A stretch of DNA of 5,462 nt from Deltaproteobacteria bacterium (GTDB lineage: Bacteria; Desulfobacterota; Desulfarculia; Adiutricales; Adiutricaceae). Of the stretch, positions 1-4,782 are shown piece after piece. The notes under the pieces are model-generated. The model was not told the DNA's origin. It was given only the letters and a program-made list of their open reading frames with translations, and did not search any database. The stretch covers positions 1 through 5,462 of the forward strand of contig JAITLH010000310.1 in the NCBI GenBank assembly GCA_031277995.1, given 5' to 3'. Made by a program: the position numbers and the translations under genes. The stretch's first letter is position 1; each line of letters starts with the position of its first letter.

Positions 1-1
1 C

Positions 2-127
2 AGGCCGGGCCGGCGGGTTAAGCCGATTCTGGCCAGCCTTAAGGGGCCGGGCCAAAAAAAATTTTTTTTAAAACGACGGGCTAAGCGTGAGGAAGAAAAA
101 ACCAGCGGTTACACCCAGATTGATTGA
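2..127 (+). CDS. Possible C-terminal end of an upstream gene (partial)
   Basis: The second reading frame is open from the window edge to a TGA at 125-127, giving about 41 residues. The translated tail is strongly basic and then charged (it contains KRRAKREEEK and ends GYTQID). Codon choice (CTT AAG, GCC AGC) resembles that of the real genes downstream, and base composition falls to AT-rich just after the stop, as it does at other gene ends here. I do not recognise the family. The stretch is too short to exclude a chance open frame, and the run of eight A and eight T at 54-69 could instead be non-coding. A competing reading is that frame 1 ends at the TAA at 19-21 and the rest is spacer. Confidence 0.3.
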   Translation, partial: RPGRRVKPILASLKGPGQKKFFLKRRAKREEEKTSGYTQID

Positions 128-188
128 GTAAAAACTTTTTTAAAATTACCGTTAAATTACGGAGTTATTGTTTTTTTTACTCATATTC

Positions 189-217
189 TTGTCTCTGGCG
201 AAAAATTATGGTTTAAT
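189..217 (+). promoter_or_regulatory. Sigma70-type extended -10 promoter of the desulfurase operon
   Basis: TTGTCT at 189-194 (-35) and TTTAAT at 212-217 (-10, one mismatch to TATAAT) are separated by exactly 17 bp. TGG directly precedes the -10 box, making an extended -10 element. The predicted start near 224 gives a leader of about 38 nt before the ATG at 262. The site lies in the AT-rich part of the gap. This is a consensus match by eye, with no experimental support. Confidence 0.5.
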
Positions 218-250
218 TTTACTTCATTTATCCCCGCCATGGGGATGCCC

Positions 251-255
251 GAGAG
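251..255 (+). promoter_or_regulatory. Ribosome binding site of the cysteine desulfurase
   Basis: GAGAG sits 6 nt upstream of the ATG at 262, a normal spacing. The only nearby upstream ATG (245) is in another frame and meets a TGA that overlaps the real start, so 262 is the supported start. Confidence 0.55.
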
Positions 256-261
256 AACATC

Positions 262-1407
262 ATGATCTACTTTGACAACGGGGCCACCTCATTTCCCAAA
301 CCGCCCCAGGTCGGGACGGCCATCATGGCCGCCTTGGCCGCCCCGGCCAGTCCCGGGCGCAGCGGCCACGCCCCGGCCATGGCCGCCGGGAGAACCATCC
401 ATCGGGCCAGGAAGGCCTTGGCCAAGCTTTTTGGGCTTAAGGAAAACGGGCGGATTTGTTTTGGGCCAAACGTCACCTGGGGCCTAAACGCGGCCTTGAC
501 GGGACTGGGTTTGGAAAGAGGCGATCACGTCCTTTCGGGTTCCTTGGAACACAATTCCACGGCCCGGCCCTTGGCCAAACTTAAGGCCGAAAAGGGCCTG
601 GATTGGGAAATCGTCCCGCCCGTCGATGGCCTCATGACCGCCGAGGGCTTTAAAAAATTACTTAGGCCCGAGACTAAACTGGTGGTTTTAAACCACGCCT
701 CCAACGTCAGCGGGGCCCTGGCCCCGGCCCGGGAAATAAAAAAAGCCATCGGGAACGTCCCGCTCTTATTGGACAGCGCCCAAACGGCCGGGTCGGTACC
801 CTTGGAAGACGCGGGCTCCTGGGTGGATCTGTTGGCCTTTACCGGCCACAAGGGCCTTTTGGGTCCCACCGGGACGGGCGGCCTGTGGGTTGGGCCAAAC
901 GTCACCTTGCGGCCAACCTTCGTGGGCGGCAGCGGCAGCCGCTCGGAGAGTTTGGAGCACCCGGATTTTTTGCCCGACGCCCTGGAAGCCGGAACGGCCA
1001 ACACCCACGGTTTGGCGGGCCTGGCCGCCGGGGTCGAGTACGCGCTCCAAACCGGGGTCGAAAACATCCGCGGCCATGAGCTCCTGATCACCCATTTGTT
1101 CATTAAGGAAATCACCCAAATAGACGAACTAAGCATGCAAGGCCCGGGCCTCGACCAAACCAACCGCGTGGCCACGGTATCCTTAAACCTTAAGGGCTGG
1201 TCATCCTCGGATCTGGCCGGGGCCTTGGAACGAGAGCACGGGATTTTGACCCGGGCCGGGCTCCACTGCGCCCCCCTCACCCACCGGGCCCTGGGGACCT
1301 TCCCCGGGGGTTCGGTCAGGTTTTCCTTTGGGCCCTTCAATACCCCCGAGGAGATCCAAACCGGCGCCAAAGCCTTAAAAGCCTTGGCCCGGCAGAAAGG
1401 ACGCTAA
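262..1407 (+). CDS. Cysteine desulfurase family protein (class V aminotransferase fold, EF2568 type)
   Basis: This is a PLP-dependent fold-type I enzyme of 381 residues, full length for the EF2568-like (TIGR01977) branch of the NifS/SufS superfamily. The family removes sulfur from L-cysteine, leaving alanine and an enzyme-bound persulfide; some members act on selenocysteine. The N-terminus reads IYFDNGATSFPKP, the usual family opening. Further motifs are EHNS with the ring-stacking His97, DSAQ with Asp171 and Gln174 for the PLP nitrogen and O3', and TGHKG with Lys197 as Schiff-base lysine. A GLHCAP loop supplies Cys336, the likely persulfide-forming cysteine, and VRFSFGPFNT near 352-361 carries the substrate-carboxylate arginine. 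All key residues are present, so it should be active. It is cytoplasmic and leads a two-gene operon with a DUF3343 gene 5 nt downstream, which points to sulfur or selenium delivery and not to general Fe-S assembly; no scaffold gene (sufB, iscU) is in view. Substrate preference cannot be read from the sequence. Confidence 0.93.
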   Translation: MIYFDNGATSFPKPPQVGTAIMAALAAPASPGRSGHAPAMAAGRTIHRARKALAKLFGLKENGRICFGPNVTWGLNAALTGLGLERGDHVLSGSLEHNSTARPLAKLKAEKGLDWEIVPPVDGLMTAEGFKKLLRPETKLVVLNHASNVSGALAPAREIKKAIGNVPLLLDSAQTAGSVPLEDAGSWVDLLAFTGHKGLLGPTGTGGLWVGPNVTLRPTFVGGSGSRSESLEHPDFLPDALEAGTANTHGLAGLAAGVEYALQTGVENIRGHELLITHLFIKEITQIDELSMQGPGLDQTNRVATVSLNLKGWSSSDLAGALEREHGILTRAGLHCAPLTHRALGTFPGGSVRFSFGPFNTPEEIQTGAKALKALARQKGR

Positions 1408-1412
1408 AAAAT

Positions 1413-1679
1413 ATGCCTCCGGACGGACCCGAGATCATCTTGATCTTTCCCTCCAATACCGACATCCTAAACGCCGAAGACCTCCTTGAGGAAAAGGGCC
1501 TCCCCTTTATCCTGGTCCCCGTCCCCAAGGAGGTTAACCCCAACTGCGGCCTGGCCATAAGCTTGGCCGAAAACGACCACGACCTAATCTTGCCGGTCCT
1601 GGAAGCCGCCGGCCTCCGGCCCTCGGCCGCCTATCGGCGCCAAGGCGACGATTTTTCGGCCTGGCACTTGGAGCATTGA
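1413..1679 (+). CDS. DUF3343 protein, putative Se/S carrier
   Basis: This is a small cytoplasmic protein of 88 residues, typical of the DUF3343 family (Pfam PF11823, 'putative Se/S carrier'). It starts with a beta strand (IILIFPSN, residues 8-15), then a helix (NAEDLLEEKG), a second strand (PFILVPVPKEV) and a single cysteine, Cys45, in NCGLAIS. That is the family's conserved Cys-Gly position and the plausible persulfide or selenide acceptor. The C-terminal part resembles a ferredoxin-like closing segment. The ATG follows the desulfurase stop by 5 nt. An AAAGGA at 1396-1401, inside the end of the desulfurase gene, can serve as ribosome binding site, although the 11-nt spacing is long. The tight spacing implies cotranscription with the desulfurase and translational coupling. 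The family has no proven biochemical function that I know of; the carrier role rests on the cysteine and the gene context. It ends with TGA, which I read as a true stop. Confidence 0.85.
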   Translation: MPPDGPEIILIFPSNTDILNAEDLLEEKGLPFILVPVPKEVNPNCGLAISLAENDHDLILPVLEAAGLRPSAAYRRQGDDFSAWHLEH

Positions 1680-1750
1680 AGAGCCCACCCAAAGGCCGGA
1701 TTTGGCCCAACCAAAAAAAGACCGCCCCGCCATTTTTTTTCCAACCAAAG

Positions 1751-2632
1751 CTATTTTTTAAGACCGGCGTCCTCCCTTTGGAGTTCCGAGATGGCCGACC
1801 AGTCCCTCTGGCCCCAGCCCCTGGCCAAAAGCCTAATAAACCTATCCTCGACCAAGGAACAAAAGGGCATGGGGGTGTGGCTTAACCGGGCCGCGTCTTT
1901 GACCAAGGTTAGATCCTTGGCCCCCAGGGCGCCCAGAAAACCGGGCCGATCGAATTCCCCGGCCAAAATAAGCCCTCCGTAGGTATGGACGGCCGGGGCG
2001 TCAAAAAGGCTACCGGACATGAGCTCAAAAAACGATTGGGGGGAAACGCCGTGGTTTTCCACGAGGGAAAAGGCCTCGGACAGTAACTCGATCAAAGAGG
2101 CGATCATGAAGTTTCCGGCCAACTTCGCCGCGTTCGCGCCCTCGGGCCTGGGGCCAAAATCCCAGACCTTGCCCATGGGGCTTAGGTAATCCATAACCCG
2201 ATCCTTCGAGGCCCTGGGGCCGGCCAGGCAAAGGTTAAGTTTACCCAGCTTCGCCGCCTCGGGCCGGCCAAAAACCGGGCAGGACAAAAGGGTTTGGCCC
2301 AAGGGGGCGTGTATTTGGCCCAATTTTTCCGCGGTTTGGACGCCGACCGTACTCATGGATACGTGGGTTAAGCCGGGCGCGGCGGCTTTTAGGAGATCGC
2401 CATCCAAGATCTCCAAAAGGGCCCGATCGTCACTAACCATGGTAAAAACCAGGCCCGCGCCTTTAATGGCTTCCTTTGGATCTCCCATGACCTTGGCTCC
2501 CAAAGCCGCGAGGGGCTGGGCCTTGGCCGCGTCCCGGTTAAAAACGCTTAAATTTAGGCCCGCTTCCAAGACCCTCTGGGCCATGGCCGAACCCATGCGG
2601 CCCAGGCCAATAAATACGACTTTTTCCGACAT
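1751..2632 (-). CDS. NAD(P)-dependent oxidoreductase, 3-hydroxyisobutyrate dehydrogenase family
   Basis: This 293-residue cytoplasmic enzyme has the normal length of the beta-hydroxyacid dehydrogenase (HIBADH/GLYR1) family, which oxidises beta-hydroxyacids or reduces semialdehydes. The N-terminal Rossmann fold opens with FIGLGRMGSAM (GxGxxG at residues 9-14). Strand 2 ends in FNRD, where Asn32-Arg33 in place of an acidic residue suggests NADP(H) preference. The segment MSTVG (93-97) and CPVFGRPEAA (118-127) form the substrate-binding region. The catalytic lysine is Lys170 in the AAKLAGN motif, with Asn174 following. The C-terminal helical domain contains GALGAKDLTLVKDA (234-247), another family hallmark. 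The family usually has APVSGG where this protein has CPVFGRP, so its substrate may differ and I give no gene symbol. The ATG at 2632 is preceded by GGAAGGTG with 4-5 nt spacing, which supports the start. It converges on the DUF3343 gene and diverges from the HD gene, so it appears to be monocistronic. Confidence 0.9.
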   Translation of the reverse strand: MSEKVVFIGLGRMGSAMAQRVLEAGLNLSVFNRDAAKAQPLAALGAKVMGDPKEAIKGAGLVFTMVSDDRALLEILDGDLLKAAAPGLTHVSMSTVGVQTAEKLGQIHAPLGQTLLSCPVFGRPEAAKLGKLNLCLAGPRASKDRVMDYLSPMGKVWDFGPRPEGANAAKLAGNFMIASLIELLSEAFSLVENHGVSPQSFFELMSGSLFDAPAVHTYGGLILAGEFDRPGFLGALGAKDLTLVKDAARLSHTPMPFCSLVEDRFIRLLARGWGQRDWSAISELQREDAGLKK

Positions 2633-2633
2633 T

Positions 2634-2643
2634 TTTCACCTTC
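2634..2643 (-). promoter_or_regulatory. Ribosome binding site of the dehydrogenase
   Basis: Read on the minus strand, GGAAGGTG followed by AAAA and the ATG gives a strong Shine-Dalgarno at close spacing. It fixes the start at 2632. The CCTT further upstream in the leader could in principle pair with its AAGG. Confidence 0.6.
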
Positions 2644-2656
2644 CCGGGGTTTTTTT

Positions 2657-2691
2657 AAGGCCCCGGCCGGGCCTTTTAGAAAAACCCGGCC
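2657..2691 (-). promoter_or_regulatory. Two overlapping GC hairpins in the dehydrogenase leader
   Basis: Two perfect 7-bp inverted repeats share bases. AAGGCCC (2657-2663) pairs with GGGCCTT (2669-2675), and GGCCGGG (2665-2671) pairs with CCCGGCC (2685-2691). Because 2669-2671 belong to both, the two stems exclude each other. They lie 25-59 bp upstream of the dehydrogenase start. No clear -35/-10 pair is visible for this gene, so whether the hairpins are transcribed is unknown. In DNA this rich in GGCC such stems can also arise by chance. Confidence 0.3.
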
Positions 2692-2740
2692 TATGCTAAA
2701 CTAATGTCCCTAACCAAACCGGGGACGACACCAACCCCAT

Positions 2741-2800
2741 GGCTTTTGGCCTTTTGGCCTTTGGGCCTTTGGCCTTTTGGGCCTTTTGGCCAAAAAGGCC
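2741..2800. repeat. TTTTGGCC-type imperfect tandem repeat
   Basis: Seven GGCC tetramers occur in 60 bp, separated by runs of three to five T (finally A), giving units of 7-9 bp such as TTTTGGCC, TTTGGGCC and TTTGGCC. The last part, GGCC-TTTT-GGCC-AAAAA-GGCC (about 2780-2800), is a near-perfect palindrome able to form a hairpin. The array lies in the divergent spacer between the dehydrogenase and the HD gene, about 108 bp from the first start codon and 46 bp from the second. No T-run follows the palindrome on either side, so it is not a standard terminator. Confidence 0.7.
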
Positions 2801-2830
2801 GGGGTTATGTTTTCCGCTAACTTTAAAATA

Positions 2831-2836
2831 AAGGGA
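2831..2836 (+). promoter_or_regulatory. Ribosome binding site of the HD-domain gene
   Basis: AAGGGA ends 9 nt before the ATG at 2846. An ATG at 2836 overlaps this site but opens a different frame without family similarity, so 2846 is the start. I could not find a convincing promoter: TAAAAT at 2824-2829 is too close to the Shine-Dalgarno to be its -10. Confidence 0.45.
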
Positions 2837-2845
2837 TGAAACCAT

Positions 2846-3412
2846 ATGGCCGCGCTTACCAGGGATCAAGCTTGGGAACTATTAACCAAATACAACAAGG
2901 AACCCTTTCACCTTCGCCACGCCCGGACCGTGGAGGGGGTCATGCGTTGGTTCGCGAAAGATCTTGGTTACGATCAAGAAGTGGACCGTTGGGGCCTGGT
3001 GGGCTTACTCCACGACATAGATTTTGAGCTCTACCCCACGCAGCATTGCCTTAAGGCCCCGGAGCTTCTTAAGGCGGGCGGGGCCGACGACGAATTGATT
3101 AAATCCGTCGTAAGTCACGGTTACCAGCTAACCGTGGACGTCAAGCCCGAACACGAGATGGAAAAGGTCCTTTACGCCGTGGACGAATTGACCGGGCTTA
3201 TCTGGGCCTCGGCCCTGATGCGGCCCTCCAAAAGCGTAAGCGATCTGGAACTTAAATCGGTCAAGAAAAAATACAAAACCGCCACCTTCGCCGCCGGCTG
3301 CTCTAGGGAAGTCATCGAAAAAGGGGCCAACATGCTGGGCTGGGAACTGGACAAGTTAATCGAAAAAACCATCCTGGCCATGCGGGCCGTGGAACCGGAC
3401 TTAAACGACTAA
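2846..3412 (+). CDS. HD-superfamily predicted hydrolase (COG2316-like)
   Basis: This is a 188-residue cytoplasmic HD-domain protein. HD domains bind one or two divalent metals and usually hydrolyse phosphoesters such as nucleotides or cyclic nucleotides. The metal ligands are visible: His25 (HLRHA), His56-Asp57 (LLHDID, close to the HDIG form), a further His91 (VVSHGY) and Asp113 (AVDELTGLI). The second half is diagnostic of the COG2316 group: ELTGLI followed by RPSKSVSDLE (126-135), SVKKKYK (138-144), then an FAAGCSREVIEKGA segment and LDKLIEKT near the end. The protein is close to the usual length and appears intact. No HD-associated regulatory or synthetase domain is fused. Members of this group have, as far as I know, no established substrate. 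The gene stands alone: divergent from the dehydrogenase, convergent with the permease. Codon use matches the neighbours, giving no sign of recent transfer. Confidence 0.88.
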   Translation: MAALTRDQAWELLTKYNKEPFHLRHARTVEGVMRWFAKDLGYDQEVDRWGLVGLLHDIDFELYPTQHCLKAPELLKAGGADDELIKSVVSHGYQLTVDVKPEHEMEKVLYAVDELTGLIWASALMRPSKSVSDLELKSVKKKYKTATFAAGCSREVIEKGANMLGWELDKLIEKTILAMRAVEPDLND

Positions 3413-3477
3413 GCCTGGGCGGCCCAGCCAAGCCGTGGCCTGGACTTGGCCCGGCCAAGCCCGGGGCCTGGGTTTTT
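3413..3477. terminator. Hairpin-rich convergent gap, probable terminator
   Basis: The 63-bp gap between two converging stop codons contains CTGGGC-G-GCCCAG (3415-3427) and CTTGGC-CCG-GCCAAG (3445-3459), both perfect 6-bp stems. A longer-range CCCAG (3423-3427) / CTGGG (3468-3472) pairing closes just before five T at 3473-3477. On the plus strand this would end the HD transcript, with the T-run overlapping the last codons of the opposite permease gene. Reading from the permease side there is no good T-run, so termination in that direction is less clear. Confidence 0.4.
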
Positions 3478-4474
3478 ATTCGTAGCCGGGAACGCCGCGT
3501 TTTCGGCCCAGGCGCAGTAAGACATTGGCGATTAGGGCCAGGGTCGGAAGTTCGATTAGGGGCCCGATGATTAGGGCCAGGGCGATTAGGGGCTGGTTGG
3601 GAAAGGCCCCGATGGCGACCGTTAAGGCCACGGGGGAATTTCTGGCCAGGGTGGTTAAATTCAAGCTGACGCCATCCCTAAAGCCAAAGCGCATCAGCGA
3701 GGCGATAAAACGGACGATTAGAAAATTTAGGACGAAAAAAGCCAGGACCGGGACGAGTAACAAGAGAAAAATATCCGGCCTTTCCAATATGGTAGCGCCC
3801 TCCCCGGCAAACATGCAAAGCACGGCCAAAAAAAGATACCAAAACCTAAGGCCCGGGAAAAGGCGCCTTAGGGCCAGGTTTAGTCTTTCGCGCTTTGAGC
3901 TTAAGGCAAAGAGGATCCTGGCCACCAATAAGGGCGCGAATAAAACCAAGACCACCTGCCAGAGGATATAGAGGGGGTCGGATTTTCCGGCCAGGCCGCC
4001 AAAAAGCCAGAGATAGAGCGGTAATAAAAGCAGCTGAACGATTAGGTTTAAGGGCAAAATGGAGGCCGACAGGGGCAAATTGCCCCGGGCCATGGCCGTA
4101 AAAACAAGGTACCAGTCCGTACAGGGGGTTACCAAAAGCATTATGAAACCGATTTGGAGATCGTTTGAACCACTAAGGAAAATTTTAGCCAGTAAAAAAC
4201 CGAATATAGGGATCCAAATAAAGTTAATGGCCAGTGAAGTTAGGGAAAATTTAAGATCGCTAAAGCCTTTTTTTAGATCCTTAAAGGGTATGTCCCAAAA
4301 AACTCCAACTAACATTAGGACCAAAAGGATTTGAACCCATGGCCCAAGCATGCCAGAAAGTCCACTAAAATGCCCCAAAGCCAACCCAATCAAGGCGGCC
4401 ACGGCCAAGAGTATAGGTTCCAATTTCTCGATTAAACTCAAAACGCGCCTCAGTTGGGTCGGATTCACCCTCAA
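3476..4474 (-). CDS. ACR3-like / bile acid:sodium symporter family permease (putative arsenic resistance protein)
   Basis: This polytopic inner-membrane protein of 332 residues has about ten hydrophobic segments, with clear ones near residues 18-36, 42-60, 76-100, 106-128, 133-160, 168-191, 211-230, 234-261 and a paired one at 272-322. It belongs to the BASS superfamily, closest to arsenite exporters of the ACR3 kind. LVTPCTDWYLVF puts Cys118 in TM4, and ARNSPVALTVAIGAF followed by IIGPLIELP puts Glu308 near the end. A Cys/Glu pair at these places is known to be needed in ACR3 transporters. Canonical ACR3 has CTAMV where this protein has CTDWY, so the substrate may not be arsenite. No arsR or arsC is nearby. 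The start is uncertain: a TAA lies directly upstream of the TTG at 4474. GTG at 4468 directly abuts a TTGAGG, and TTG at 4441 has AGG at a better distance. All three leave the membrane domain whole. Confidence 0.85.
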   Translation of the reverse strand: MRVNPTQLRRVLSLIEKLEPILLAVAALIGLALGHFSGLSGMLGPWVQILLVLMLVGVFWDIPFKDLKKGFSDLKFSLTSLAINFIWIPIFGFLLAKIFLSGSNDLQIGFIMLLVTPCTDWYLVFTAMARGNLPLSASILPLNLIVQLLLLPLYLWLFGGLAGKSDPLYILWQVVLVLFAPLLVARILFALSSKRERLNLALRRLFPGLRFWYLFLAVLCMFAGEGATILERPDIFLLLLVPVLAFFVLNFLIVRFIASLMRFGFRDGVSLNLTTLARNSPVALTVAIGAFPNQPLIALALIIGPLIELPTLALIANVLLRLGRKRGVPGYE

Positions 4475-4517
4475 TTAGTTTGAGAACCCGGGCTAAAATA
4501 TATAGATCCTAATAGTT

Positions 4518-4548
4518 ATTATGCGGTAAACATTCTAACAAATGTCAG
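4518..4548 (-). promoter_or_regulatory. Candidate promoter of the permease gene
   Basis: On the minus strand, CTGACA (4548-4543, five of six consensus bases) and CATAAT (4523-4518, five of six) are 19 bp apart, slightly longer than ideal. Transcription would start near 4511, about 37-43 nt before the TTG or GTG start codon. Other AT-rich boxes lie closer to the gene (TATATATTTTA around 4495-4505) but lack a matching -35 box. Confidence 0.3.
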
Positions 4549-4702
4549 TCTATTTTTATAAAATAAAAATTCTCGTCAGACGTTAATTGATTTAAACGTA
4601 CTTTCAAGTTCCAGGCAAAAAATACTTTTGTTAAAAGTGGCCATCAATTAAGCTATGTAAAAAATCCGACTAAATTTCTCCAAAGTATTTAAGAACTATA
4701 AC

Positions 4703-4745
4703 ATACGGTTTCTCAGAAATCCGTATTATTACTGGGTTAATTAAC
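4703..4745. promoter_or_regulatory. Candidate operator dyads upstream of the transglycosylase promoter
   Basis: A 24-bp near-palindrome (ATACGG-TTTCT C AGAAA-T-CCGTAT, 4703-4726) and the perfect palindrome GTTAATTAAC (4736-4745) lie just upstream of the -35 box at 4748. Their centres are about 26 bp apart. This is a usual place for an activator or repressor to bind. No regulator gene is in the window, so the factor is unknown. The first dyad could equally be an RNA hairpin if transcription starts further upstream. Confidence 0.35.
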
Positions 4746-4747
4746 TA

Positions 4748-4776
4748 TTGACAAATTCTTTTCAGACTGATATTTA
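4748..4776 (+). promoter_or_regulatory. Strong sigma70-type extended -10 promoter of the transglycosylase
   Basis: A perfect TTGACA (4748-4753) is followed after exactly 17 bp by TATTTA (4771-4776), with TGA at 4768-4770 providing the extended -10 TGn. Start sites usually fall about 6-8 nt after the -10 box, that is at 4782-4784, on the ATG itself at 4783. No Shine-Dalgarno precedes that ATG, and an in-frame TGA at 4768 rules out a longer N-terminus. Confidence 0.55.
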
Positions 4777-4782
4777 AATAGC

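Larger units (their letters stand above)
4475..4782. other. 308-bp AT-rich divergent regulatory region with dyads
   Basis: There is no credible ORF on either strand. The stretch is far more AT-rich than the flanking genes and contains at least five short inverted repeats. They are ATTTTTAT-AAA-ATAAAAAT (4552-4570), ACGTTAA..TTAAACGT (4580-4599, one bulge), ACTTTT-GTT-AAAAGT (4624-4638), ATACGGTTTCT-C-AGAAATCCGTAT (4703-4726, one bulge) and GTTAATTAAC (4736-4745). TTAATTGAT at 4583-4591 also recurs inverted at 4643-4651. Promoters for both flanking genes lie at its two ends. A small RNA cannot be excluded, but no T-run terminator stands out. Confidence 0.6.

Noticed and set aside
31..69. GGCC-rich stem followed by eight A and eight T as an upstream terminator
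   Set aside because: The possible stems are only about 4 bp (GGCC 31-34 with 45-48), and the T-run is separated from them by the A-run. The region is also open in one reading frame, so termination is not supported.
525..1370. Long open frame (281 codons) on the minus strand opposite the cysteine desulfurase
   Set aside because: It lies wholly within a gene with all catalytic motifs; the translation has no recognisable domain. GC-rich codon use with few TTA, CTA and TCA codons leaves the antisense frame open by default.
1677..1679. TGA of the DUF3343 gene as a possible selenocysteine codon, given the selenium link of the family
   Set aside because: The protein already has family length and its cysteine at position 45. 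The sequence after the TGA is non-conserved-looking spacer running into the opposite gene, and I see no convincing SECIS-like hairpin directly after it.
1680..1750. Terminator between the converging DUF3343 and dehydrogenase genes
   Set aside because: There are A7 (1713-1719) and T8 (1733-1740) runs that can pair around GACCGCCCCGCCA, a weak CCAAA/TTTGG stem, and a 9-bp direct repeat CCAACCAAA (1707-1715, 1741-1749). No GC-rich stem is followed by a T-run in either direction, so I do not call it.
2824..2829. TAAAAT as -10 box for the HD gene
   Set aside because: It lies only 2 bp before the ribosome binding site, and there is no -35 match at 16-18 bp; transcription from it would start inside or after the Shine-Dalgarno.
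3530..3593. Direct repeats GATTAGGGCCAGGG (3530, 3569) and CGATTAGGGGC (3553, 3583)
   Set aside because: They lie inside the permease gene and are explained by repeated Ala-Leu-Ile and Gly-Pro-Leu-Ile codons in its last membrane segments.
3525..3971. Open frame of 148 codons on the plus strand opposite the permease
   Set aside because: The product is a low-complexity Arg/Lys-rich string mirroring hydrophobic codons of the permease; there is no promoter or ribosome site for it.
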